Assembly (NCBI GenBank): GCA_036526195.1
Contig: DATCYZ010000023.1
Span: 1-32,030, forward strand
Direction of reading: 5' to 3'
Source of the DNA: DATCYZ01 sp036526195
Lineage (GTDB): Bacteria; Pseudomonadota; Gammaproteobacteria; Burkholderiales; SG8-39
Length of the DNA: 32,030 nucleotides
Below the pieces are notes generated by a model, which made no database searches, was not told the origin of the DNA, and was given only the letters and a program-made list of their open reading frames with translations. How positions within the stretch are numbered: the stretch's first letter is position 1; every line of letters begins with the position of its first letter. Shown here piece by piece: positions 8,048 to 15,112 of the stretch. A program made the position numbers and the translations under genes.

Positions 8048-8530
8048 ATGCGTGGCTTGACCCTGGATCGCACCGACCGCCGGATCCTCGCCGCCCTGCA
8101 GGCCGACGGGCGCCTGACCAACCTTGAACTGGCCGAGCGGGTCGCGCTCTCGCCGGCGCCCTGCCTGCGGCGCGTGCGCGCGCTCGAGGCGGCCGGCGTC
8201 ATCCGACAGACCGTGGCGCTCGTCGACCCGGCGAAGGTCGGGCTCGGCCTGCTCGCCTACGTCACGGTGAAGCTCGAGAAGAAAGGAAACATGCCGATCG
8301 CGTCGTTCTCCGCGGCGGTGCACGCGTGGCCCGAGGTGATGGCCTGCTACGCGATGACTGGCGACATGGACTACCTGCTGCGCGTGCATGTCGAGGACCT
8401 CGCGCACTACTCGCGCTTTCTGATGGAGAAGCTGCTCAAGCAGCCCGGCGTGATCGACGTGACGTCGAACTTCGTGCTGGAGCGGGTCAAGGACACCACC
8501 GCCCTGCCGCTGGACCATCTCGAGGGCTGA
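8048..8530 (+). CDS. Lrp/AsnC family transcriptional regulator
   Basis: A 160-residue protein from the ATG at 8048. The N-terminal winged helix-turn-helix reads LDRTDRRILAALQADGRL then LSPAPCLRRVRALEAAGVI; the C-terminal RAM (ligand-binding) domain follows from about residue 65. The ATG at 8048 is preceded by GAGG at suitable spacing and gives the usual family N-terminus; the upstream ATG at 8009 lies within the promoter and operator. It is divergent from iorA and its own promoter carries a likely operator. By position it is the candidate regulator of the arylpyruvate/tyrosine catabolic operon, probably sensing an aromatic or branched-chain amino acid or its keto acid. The ligand is inferred, not visible. 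Confidence 0.9.
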   Translation: MRGLTLDRTDRRILAALQADGRLTNLELAERVALSPAPCLRRVRALEAAGVIRQTVALVDPAKVGLGLLAYVTVKLEKKGNMPIASFSAAVHAWPEVMACYAMTGDMDYLLRVHVEDLAHYSRFLMEKLLKQPGVIDVTSNFVLERVKDTTALPLDHLEG

Positions 8531-8565
8531 TGCGTTAGCATCCTCCGTCCCGTGAGGAGAATGCG

Positions 8566-9264
8566 ATGCGCACATTCGTACTGGTGCACGGTGCGTGGCA
8601 TGGCGGCTGGTGCTGGAGCAGGGCGGCGCAACGGCTTCGCGCCGAGGGGCACGCGGTGTTCACGCCGACGCTCACCGGCGTAGGCGAGCGCGCGCACCTC
8701 GCAGGCACCGAGGTCAACCTCAGCCTGCACATCCGGGACCTGTGCAACGTCCTCGCCTGGGAGGATCTGACGCAGGTGGTGCTGGTGGGGCACTCCTACG
8801 GCGGCATGGTGATCACGGGCGCCGCGGACGCGATGCCCGAGCGCATTGCATCGCTCGTGTACCTGGATGCCTTCGTGCCGGAAGACGGCAAGGCCGTCTG
8901 GGATTACTTCCTGCCCGAGCGTCGCGTGGGCATGATGGAGGGCGCGCAGGCGAACGGCGGGCGCGTACCGCCGGTGCCCGGCGAGCGCTTCAACGTCAAT
9001 CCGGCGGATCGCGCCTGGGTGGACGGCAAGTGCACGCCGATGGCGCTCGCCTGCTTCGTCGAGCGTATCAAGCTCACCGGCGCGCACGAAAAGGTGGCGC
9101 GGCACATGCACATCCTCGCCGAGGGCTGGGGGCCGTCGCCCTTCGTGGCGTTCAACGAGCGCCTGCGCAACGATTCGCGCTGGCAGACGGCGAGCCTCGC
9201 GTGCGGGCACGATGCGATGGTCGATGACCCGGAGGGGCTGACCAGGCTTCTGCTTGAGGCCTGA
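8566..9264 (+). CDS. Alpha/beta-fold hydrolase
   Basis: A 232-residue alpha/beta hydrolase. The oxyanion-hole motif LVHGAWHGGWCW is at residues 6-17; the nucleophile elbow GHSYGG places Ser77; a C-terminal CGHDAMVDDP supplies the His. The HGAWHGGW signature is shared with esterases/salicylate-ester-type hydrolases, but the substrate cannot be read from the sequence. The start has a good GAGGAGA ribosome-binding site. It lies 35 bp downstream of the Lrp regulator on the same strand, so it may be in the same transcript. It is followed by the REPIN-like cluster that ends at 9361. Confidence 0.9.
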   Translation: MRTFVLVHGAWHGGWCWSRAAQRLRAEGHAVFTPTLTGVGERAHLAGTEVNLSLHIRDLCNVLAWEDLTQVVLVGHSYGGMVITGAADAMPERIASLVYLDAFVPEDGKAVWDYFLPERRVGMMEGAQANGGRVPPVPGERFNVNPADRAWVDGKCTPMALACFVERIKLTGAHEKVARHMHILAEGWGPSPFVAFNERLRNDSRWQTASLACGHDAMVDDPEGLTRLLLEA

Positions 9265-9278
9265 AAAAGGGGGGGGTG

Positions 9279-9361
9279 AAAAAGGGGTCAGACCCCTTTT
9301 TCGTCGAGGGCCTCACGTACTGCGGAAATATTCACTGAAGAAAGGGGTCTGACCCCTTTTT
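9279..9361. repeat. REPIN-like cluster ii: two inverted GGGGTCAGACCCC elements
   Basis: Cores at 9284-9296 (GGGGTCAGACCCC) and 9344-9356 (reverse complement) face each other 47 bases apart, each with A- and T-runs. The sequence after the first core (CCCCTTTTTCGTCG) matches the flank after the third core of cluster i, so the conserved unit is longer than the core. It lies between the hydrolase and the SDR gene and may act as a terminator of the upstream gene. Confidence 0.8.
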
Positions 9362-9379
9362 CACCCGGAGGAGACAGGC

Positions 9380-10075
9380 ATGACTGGCAAGGCATTGATC
9401 GTCGGCGCGGGCAGCGGCATCAGCGCGGCCTTCGCGCGACTGCTGGCGAAGGACGGCTGCGCGGTGACGCTCGCGGCGCGCAGCACCGACAAGCTCGCGG
9501 CGCTGGCGAAAGAGACCGGGGCGCAGGTGCTTGCCTGCGACGCCGGATCGCCGGAGTCTGTGGCGGCGCTGTTCGCAGGCGTCGATCGCGCGCCCGGCGC
9601 GCTGGACCTCGTTCTGTACAACGCGAGCTACCGCACGCGTGGGCCGCTGGTCGAACTCGATCCCGCGGAGGTGGAGAAGACGCTGCGCATCTCCGCATTC
9701 GGCGGGTTTCTCGTCGCGCAGGCGGCGGCGAAGCGCATGGTCGCGCAGGGACAGGGCGCGTTGTTCTTCACCGGCGCCTCGGCGAGCGTCAAGGGCTACG
9801 CCCAGTCCGCGCCCTTCGCCATGGGCAAGTTCGCGCTGCGCGGGCTGGCCCAGTCGGTGGCGCGCGAACTTTCGCCCAAGGGCCTGCACGTGGCGCATTT
9901 CGTCATCGATGGCGGCGTGGCGAATGCCGGGCGCGGACGGCCCGCACCGGCCGACAAGCCCGACAGCCTGCTCGACCCGGATGCCATCGCCCAGACCTAC
10001 CTCGCGGTGTTCAGGCAGCCGCGCAGCGCCTGGAGCCTGGAGGTGGAACTGCGGCCGTGGGTGGAGCGGTTCTGA
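9380..10075 (+). CDS. SDR-family oxidoreductase with Phe in place of the catalytic Tyr
   Basis: A 231-residue short-chain dehydrogenase/reductase-like protein. The Rossmann start is ALIVGAGSGISAAFARLLA; the N-A-S segment is LYNAS; the catalytic region reads TGASASVKGYAQSAPFAMGKFAL. The usual YxxxK is FxxxK here: Phe146 replaces the catalytic Tyr while Lys150 is kept. The C-terminal VIDGGVANA segment is typical of this subfamily. The change suggests an altered or absent reductase reaction, although a nearby tyrosine (Tyr140 of VKGYAQ) is present. The ATG has a strong GGAGGAG ribosome-binding site. The gene is bracketed by REPIN-like clusters on both sides. The substrate is unknown. Confidence 0.88.
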   Translation: MTGKALIVGAGSGISAAFARLLAKDGCAVTLAARSTDKLAALAKETGAQVLACDAGSPESVAALFAGVDRAPGALDLVLYNASYRTRGPLVELDPAEVEKTLRISAFGGFLVAQAAAKRMVAQGQGALFFTGASASVKGYAQSAPFAMGKFALRGLAQSVARELSPKGLHVAHFVIDGGVANAGRGRPAPADKPDSLLDPDAIAQTYLAVFRQPRSAWSLEVELRPWVERF

Positions 10076-10087
10076 GCAGGGCGCAGG

Positions 10088-10148
10088 AAAAGGGGTCAGA
10101 CCCCTTTTCCACAGAAGGACGTACCCAAAAAAGGGGTCTGACCCCTTT
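10088..10148. repeat. REPIN-like cluster iii: two inverted GGGGTCAGACCCC elements
   Basis: Cores at 10092-10104 and 10133-10145 in opposite orientation, 28 bases apart. The sequence GTACCCAAAAAAGGGG just before the second core matches GTACCCAAGAAAGGGG before the second core of cluster i. It lies between convergent genes (SDR and aldolase), where hairpins with T-tracts could serve as a bidirectional terminator. Confidence 0.8.
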
Positions 10149-10160
10149 CTTCACCGGTTT

Positions 10161-10934
10161 TCAGTTGCGGTAGCCGGGGTCCCTGGCTTCGATGGCGCGC
10201 ACCAGCGAGGCGAAGACGGCCTCGCAGACCGCGGGTTCGCCGGGGCCGGATTCGCGCACGGTCTGGGCGAGCACCTCGGGACCCAGGGGGCGCATGGTGC
10301 CGGCGGCCGAGGCGGCGATCTGCACGTCGCAGGCGCGCTGCAGGGTCCACAGCCACATGAAGGCCTCGGGGATGCTGCCGCCCCAGGTGAGCAGGCCGTG
10401 GTTGCGCAGGATGGCGGCCTTCTTCTTGCCCAGGCTCGCGAGCAAGCGCTTTTGCTCGCCCTCGTCCACCGTCACGCCCTCGAAGTCGTGGTACGCCACC
10501 TGCCCGTGCAGCTGCGCGCCGTTGAACGAGTTGTGCGACAGGCCCGAGTCCAGGCAGGCGACCGCCATGCCGGTAGTGGTGTGGGTGTGCATCACGCAAT
10601 GCGCCTCGTCGACGTTGCCGTGGATCGCGCTGTGGATGACGAAGCCGGCGCGGTTGATCGGGTGCGCGGTCGGACGCACCGGGTTGCCCTCGAGGTCGAT
10701 GGCCACCAGGTTCGAGGCGGTCACTTCCCGGTAGTGCAGGCCGAAGGGGTTGATGAGGAACACCTTCTCCGGCCCGGGCACGCGCAGCGTGATGTGGTTG
10801 AAGATCATCTCGGTCCAGCCGAGGTGATCGAAGACGCGGTAGGCGGCAGCGAGCTGGACGCGCGCGGCGCGCTCGGCGTCGGTGATCGGAATGACGCGCT
10901 CGCTGCGCGTCTGCTTCGACATGACGATGCCCAT
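10161..10934 (-). CDS. Class II aldolase/adducin family protein
   Basis: A 257-residue protein of the class II (zinc) aldolase/adducin family, related to L-fuculose-phosphate and ribulose-phosphate epimerase-type aldolases. Zinc ligands are seen as H116 and H118 in CVMHTHTTTG and the His in ILRNHGLLTWG. The start at 10934 (MGIVMSKQTRSERV) is chosen for a GGAG ribosome-binding site; the internal ATG at 10922 has none. It follows the amidase gene by 17 bp. Class II aldolase homologues near amidases and P450s are frequent in xenobiotic or secondary-catabolic clusters, but the reaction here is unknown. Aldol cleavage or decarboxylation is possible. Confidence 0.9.
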   Translation of the reverse strand: MGIVMSKQTRSERVIPITDAERAARVQLAAAYRVFDHLGWTEMIFNHITLRVPGPEKVFLINPFGLHYREVTASNLVAIDLEGNPVRPTAHPINRAGFVIHSAIHGNVDEAHCVMHTHTTTGMAVACLDSGLSHNSFNGAQLHGQVAYHDFEGVTVDEGEQKRLLASLGKKKAAILRNHGLLTWGGSIPEAFMWLWTLQRACDVQIAASAAGTMRPLGPEVLAQTVRESGPGEPAVCEAVFASLVRAIEARDPGYRN

Positions 10935-10951
10935 GGAAAGTCTCCGGAGGT

Positions 10952-12412
10952 TCAAGCCGCGAACGCGGGCGGCGGCACGAAGCCGCCGAATTCGCGCTCG
11001 AGCAGTTGCGCGAATCGGATGGTGGTGTAGTCGGCGTACTGCGCGCCGACGATCTGCACGCCCACCGGCAGACCGTCCCTGGTCAGGCCGGCGGGCGCCA
11101 CGGTGGAGGGCAGGAAGCACATGCCGGAGTAGCCGGCCCAGAACATCTGCGTGGTGGTGGGCTGCGGCCTGCCGTTGACGTCGATCATGCGTTCCCAGCG
11201 CTCGCCGCTCTGCATGTGCGGGAAGGCGGCGGTGGTCGCGGTCGGGCAGAGCAGCACGTCCCAGTCGCGAAAGAACGCCGCCCAGGCCAGCCGCATCCGG
11301 TGGCGCGTCTCGTTCAGCTGCGCCCATTCGCGCGGCGCCATGGTGGTGCCGCGGATGAACTCGGCGCGGTAGCTGCGGTCGCGCGCGGAAAGCTTCGGTC
11401 GTTCGGCCAGGAAGCGTTGGTATTGCGCATCCGCCTGCCGGCCCGAGGTGGCGAAGCGCAGCAGCTGGATGTAGACGCGGTGCGCCTCGTCGTGGTCGAA
11501 GTCGGGCCGCGCGCGATGGCTCACCTTCGCACCGCGCTTCGCGGCGAAACGTGCCACCTCGTTCACCACCTGCACCACCGAGGCGTCGACTTCCGCGGTC
11601 GGGTGGCTGGCGAGCACCGCAACGCGGAACTCGGAGAGCGACTTCTGCCGCGCCCGCGGCAGCGAAAGCCTCCAGCCTGCGCCGTCGATCGCGTCCGGCC
11701 CGGCAGTGACCGACATGGCGAGCGCGAGGTCATCGGCGCTGCGCGCAAGCGGCCCGATCACCGCGATGTCGGAGACCGCGACCAGGCCGCCGAGGTGCTG
11801 GCCCTGCGGCGACACGACCTGGTAGCTGGGCTTGTGGCCGTAGACGCCGCAGTAATGCGCCGGGTTGCGCACCGAGGCGCCGATGTCGCTGCCGTACTCC
11901 AGCCCGGTGAGGCCGGCGGCCAGCGCCGCGGCCGAGCCGCCCGAAGAGCCGCCCGGCGTGCGGCCGAGGTCCCACGGGTTGTTCGTCGTGCCGTAGACCG
12001 GGTTGAAGCTCTGCCAGTCGGCGAGCATCACCGGCACGTTCGATTTGCCGAAGACGTTCGCCCCGGCGGCGAGCAGGCGCTCGACCGCGAGCGCATTGGT
12101 GCGCGCGCGGTGCGTCCTGAACTCCGGCAGGCCCCAGGTGGTCGGCAGGCCGACCATGTCGAAGGACTCCTTCACCGTCATCGGCACGCCGAAAAGCGGC
12201 CCGGGCTTCGCGCCGCGCCGGCGCAGCTGCCGGTCGGCCTCGGCCGCGCGCTTGCGCGCCTGCGGCAGGCGCGTGGCGATGATGGCGTTGACCATCGGGT
12301 TGTGGCGCTTCACGCGCGCGAGGTAGTGCTCGAGCAGTTCTACGCAGCCAATCTTGCGCGCGCGCACCATGCGCGCGAGCTTGCTGGCGGAGGCAAAGGC
12401 GATGTCGGTCAT
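10952..12412 (-). CDS. Amidase-signature family protein
   Basis: A 486-residue amidase-signature enzyme. The Ser-cisSer-Lys triad is visible: Lys81 in VPMTVKESF, the cis-Ser in TPGGSSGGSAAALAAG (S156/S157) and the nucleophile S180 in GSDIGASVRNPAHYCG. It hydrolyses an amide (or less often ester) bond; the family includes GatA, fatty-acid-amide hydrolases and aryl amidases, and this sequence is not GatA-like in context (no gatB or gatC nearby). The ATG at 12410-12412 overlaps the P450 stop codon, so the two are translationally coupled. A longer frame to 12928 is not coding. It is the middle gene of a P450-amidase-aldolase operon. Confidence 0.92.
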   Translation of the reverse strand: MTDIAFASASKLARMVRARKIGCVELLEHYLARVKRHNPMVNAIIATRLPQARKRAAEADRQLRRRGAKPGPLFGVPMTVKESFDMVGLPTTWGLPEFRTHRARTNALAVERLLAAGANVFGKSNVPVMLADWQSFNPVYGTTNNPWDLGRTPGGSSGGSAAALAAGLTGLEYGSDIGASVRNPAHYCGVYGHKPSYQVVSPQGQHLGGLVAVSDIAVIGPLARSADDLALAMSVTAGPDAIDGAGWRLSLPRARQKSLSEFRVAVLASHPTAEVDASVVQVVNEVARFAAKRGAKVSHRARPDFDHDEAHRVYIQLLRFATSGRQADAQYQRFLAERPKLSARDRSYRAEFIRGTTMAPREWAQLNETRHRMRLAWAAFFRDWDVLLCPTATTAAFPHMQSGERWERMIDVNGRPQPTTTQMFWAGYSGMCFLPSTVAPAGLTRDGLPVGVQIVGAQYADYTTIRFAQLLEREFGGFVPPPAFAA

Positions 12413-13650
12413 GCGCGTTGACGTCCTGTCTGGATGCGGATGGGCAGCTTGCGAAAGCCGCGAAAGCGGATGCGCCGGTCGCGTTCCGGCGCGCCGTCGG
12501 CCTCGATCGCGGGAAAGCGCGCGAGCAGGCGGCTGAAGGCGACGCGGCCCTCCATGCGCGCGACATTCATGCCCGAGCAGGCATGGTCGCCCTGCCCGAA
12601 GGCGAGGTGGCGGTTGGGCTTGCGACCGACATCGAAGCGGCCGGGATCTGGAAACTGCGCCGGATCGTGGTTTGCCGCGCCGATGGCGAGGGTGATCGAG
12701 GTGCCCGCGGGCAGCGTCTTGCCGCCGATCTCCATGGGCGCGGTCAACCGCCGGTTGTTGATCTGGATCGGGCCCTCGTAGCGCAGCATCTCCTCGACCG
12801 CGCTCGGCACCAGTCCCGGATCGGCGGCGAGGCGCGCCATCTCGCCGGGATGGCGCAGCAGCAGCCACAGCCCGTTGCCGAGCAGGTTGGTGGTGGTCTC
12901 GTGGCCGGCGTTCAGCATGAAGATGCACTGGTGGTAGAGCTCGGTCTCGGTCAGCCGTTCGCCGTCCTGCTCGCCCTGGATGAGGCGGGTGAGCACGTCG
13001 GTCTCGTAGTCGCCGGGGCGCGCGCGGCGCGCGGCCACCAGCGTCTTCAGGTAGGCGAGGAACTCGGTGACCGCCCGGTTGCCGCGCTCGAGCATCTCCG
13101 GAGTCGGCGCGGGTTCCAGCCCGGAGAGGATGGCGATCGACCAGTCGCGCAAGGGGCCGCGATCCGCCTTCGGCATGTCGAGCAGGTTGCCGATGACCTC
13201 GACCGGGATCTGCGCGGCGAAGGCGTCGATGAAGTTCATGCGGCCGGCGTCCGCCATGCGATCGAGCAGGCCGTCCACCAGTCGCTCGACGTCGGCCTCC
13301 ATGCGCGCGATCGCCTTCTGGTTGAGCGCGCCCATGATGATGCGCCGCACCCGCGTATGCAGCGGCGGGTCGTTGAACACGAGGCTGGTGGTGTGATGCT
13401 CGTACAGCGGCGAGTCGCCGAATTTCGGCTTGAACTCGACCTTCTTGTCGGAACTCGCGCGCGCGTCGCGGTAGACCGCGATGGCGTCGTCGTAGCGCGT
13501 CAGCAGGACCGTGCCCTGCATCGCGTGCACCGGGTCGTGCTCGCGCAGCGCGGCGTAGAAGGGGTAGGGGTCGTCCAGGAAGGCGGCGGGCGCGCGCGTC
13601 AGCTCGAATTCGCGCGCGACCGATCGCGGGTCAGACGCAGGCGGCGGCAT
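12409..13650 (-). CDS. Cytochrome P450
   Basis: A 413-residue soluble bacterial P450. Landmarks are the I-helix AGHETTTNL, the K-helix ExxR in EEMLRYE, and the haem-ligand loop FGQGDHACSG with the thiolate Cys358. No membrane anchor is present, as is normal for class I bacterial P450s. No ferredoxin or ferredoxin reductase is adjacent, so electrons come from elsewhere. It is the first gene of a three-gene minus-strand operon with the amidase and the aldolase. A minus-strand CATAAT-like -10 lies at 13679-13684, but the -35 is poor. The substrate is not visible. Confidence 0.95.
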   Translation of the reverse strand: MPPPASDPRSVAREFELTRAPAAFLDDPYPFYAALREHDPVHAMQGTVLLTRYDDAIAVYRDARASSDKKVEFKPKFGDSPLYEHHTTSLVFNDPPLHTRVRRIIMGALNQKAIARMEADVERLVDGLLDRMADAGRMNFIDAFAAQIPVEVIGNLLDMPKADRGPLRDWSIAILSGLEPAPTPEMLERGNRAVTEFLAYLKTLVAARRARPGDYETDVLTRLIQGEQDGERLTETELYHQCIFMLNAGHETTTNLLGNGLWLLLRHPGEMARLAADPGLVPSAVEEMLRYEGPIQINNRRLTAPMEIGGKTLPAGTSITLAIGAANHDPAQFPDPGRFDVGRKPNRHLAFGQGDHACSGMNVARMEGRVAFSRLLARFPAIEADGAPERDRRIRFRGFRKLPIRIQTGRQRA

Positions 13651-13737
13651 GACAGGGGTCCGTGAGACGCATGCAACGATTATGCACGTGGCGGCGGCTT
13701 CGAGGCACGCAGTTCGCAGTTGTCGAATGCGTCCGGG

Positions 13738-13767
13738 TTGACCTGCCCACGGGGCGCACAGGACAAT
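13738..13767 (+). promoter_or_regulatory. Probable promoter of the CMD-like gene
   Basis: TTGACC (13738-13743), 18-bp spacer, GACAAT (13762-13767). It would start transcription near 13774, downstream of an in-frame ATG at 13766, and so favours the GTG at 13796 as the start. This is a moderate match only. Confidence 0.35.
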
Positions 13768-13795
13768 GCGCGCCCGTCCCCGCAGGTGCCCGCCC

Positions 13796-14332
13796 GTGAC
13801 CCAACGTGTCCCCTACGCAACGTTCGAACCCGCCCTGCAGAAGCGTATCGAGGAACTCTGGGGCAAGCCGGTCAACCTGTACCGCAAGCTCGGCAACCAT
13901 CCGGCGCTGGCCGCGGCCTGGACCGAGTTCGCGAATTCGATCCGCAATGAGAGCAATCTGCCGCGGCCGCTGCGCGAGCTGATGATCCTGCGCGGTGGCC
14001 AGATCGTGCGCTCGGAGTACGAGTGGGCGCAGCACCTGAAGATGGCGCGCAAGGCCGGGGTGCGCGAGGCGCAGATCGAAACGCTGGCGAACTGGCGCGA
14101 GTCGAAGGAGTTCGACGAGCGCGAGCGCGCCGCGCTGCTGCTCGCCGAGGCGGTGACGAACTGCAAGGTGACCGACGCGGTCTACGCGGAAGTCTCGAAG
14201 GTCTTCAACCACGAGCAGTATGTCGAACTCTCGCTCACCGCGGCGTTCTACGCCATGGTGGCGCGCATGCTCGACGCCATGCACATGGACCTGGACGAGG
14301 ACGCCCGGGACTATTCGCCGAAACTGCCGTGA
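13796..14332 (+). CDS. Carboxymuconolactone decarboxylase (CMD/AhpD-fold) family protein
   Basis: A 178-residue alpha-helical protein with the CMD-domain signature LRELMILRGGQIVRSEYEW followed by AQHLKMARKAG. The CxxC pair of AhpD-type peroxidases is absent, and the Glu-His pair (SEYEWAQH) resembles the decarboxylase-type branch. Its role is probably a small-molecule decarboxylation or a related reaction; it is not peroxidase-like. The GTG at 13796 has an AGGTG ribosome-binding site about 8 bases upstream and lies downstream of the likely promoter; an ATG at 13766 would add 10 arginine/proline-rich residues. It overlaps the next gene (GTGA), so the two are coupled. It is divergent from the P450. 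Confidence 0.85.
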   Translation: MTQRVPYATFEPALQKRIEELWGKPVNLYRKLGNHPALAAAWTEFANSIRNESNLPRPLRELMILRGGQIVRSEYEWAQHLKMARKAGVREAQIETLANWRESKEFDERERAALLLAEAVTNCKVTDAVYAEVSKVFNHEQYVELSLTAAFYAMVARMLDAMHMDLDEDARDYSPKLP

Positions 14333-15036
14333 CCCAGGCGCCGAAGCAGTACCGCTACTACGAGTTCGTGATGGCGGCGTTCGTCACCATCCTGGTGTGC
14401 TCCAACCTGATCGGGCCGGCGAAAATCACGCAGATCGATTTGCCGCTCATCGGCATGATGACCTTCGGCGCCGGGGTGCTGTTCTTCCCGATCTCCTACG
14501 TTTTCGGCGACATCCTCACCGAGGTCTACGGCTATTCTCGGGCGCGCCGCGTGATCTGGGCAGGCTTTGCGGCGCTCGGCTTCGCCGCCTTCATGGCGAC
14601 CGTGGTGGTGGCCCTGCCGCCGGCACCTTTCTGGAAACACCAGGCGGCCTACGAGGTCGCCTTCGGCACTGCCTGGCGGGTGGCGGCCGCCTCGATGCTG
14701 GCGTACTTCTGCGGCGAGTTCGTCAATTCCTACGTGCTGGCGCGCATGAAGGTGATGACGAAGGGGCGCTGGCTGTGGTCGCGCACCATCGGCTCGACGA
14801 TCTTCGGCGAGGCGGTGGACTCCGCGCTCTTCTACCCGCTCGCCTTCTGGGGCACCGGCATCATCCCGAACGAGGCGCTGCCCAAGGTGATGCTGGCGCA
14901 GTTCATCGCCAAGGTGGCGGTGGAGGTGGCCTTCACACCGGTCACCTACCGCATCGTCGGCTTCCTCAAGCGCGCCGAGGGCGAGGACTACTACGACCGG
15001 CGCACCAACTTCAACCCGTTCGCGATGAAGGCCTGA
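14329..15036 (+). CDS. yhhQ: Queuosine precursor transporter (YhhQ/Vut_1 family)
   Basis: A 235-residue polytopic inner-membrane protein with about six hydrophobic segments. FGDILTEVYGYSRARRVIW and the later IGSTIFGEAVDS segment are hallmarks of the YhhQ family, which imports 7-deazaguanine precursors (preQ0/preQ1) for tRNA queuosine. The start is the GTG at 14329-14331, overlapping the stop of the preceding gene; the longer frame upstream is out of phase with the real gene there. No queuosine-synthesis genes are near. It ends 76 bp before a convergent gene. Confidence 0.9.
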   Translation: MTQAPKQYRYYEFVMAAFVTILVCSNLIGPAKITQIDLPLIGMMTFGAGVLFFPISYVFGDILTEVYGYSRARRVIWAGFAALGFAAFMATVVVALPPAPFWKHQAAYEVAFGTAWRVAAASMLAYFCGEFVNSYVLARMKVMTKGRWLWSRTIGSTIFGEAVDSALFYPLAFWGTGIIPNEALPKVMLAQFIAKVAVEVAFTPVTYRIVGFLKRAEGEDYYDRRTNFNPFAMKA

Positions 15037-15044
15037 GGGCGGCC

Positions 15045-15104
15045 GGGCGCCGATTGCGCCAATATAGTAACGTATATGTTACCATAATATCGGAGCCGGC
15101 GCCC
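15045..15104. terminator. Convergent intergenic stem with an AT-rich palindrome at its apex
   Basis: Inverted repeat GGGCGCC (15045-15051) / GGCGCCC (15098-15104) between the convergent yhhQ and 181-residue genes. In its loop lies the near-palindrome GTAACGTATATGTTAC (15067-15082), almost identical to the one in hpd. It may be a bidirectional terminator, a regulator site or a dispersed repeat. No clear T-run follows the stem. Confidence 0.4.
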
Positions 15105-15112
15105 GCCCGGTC

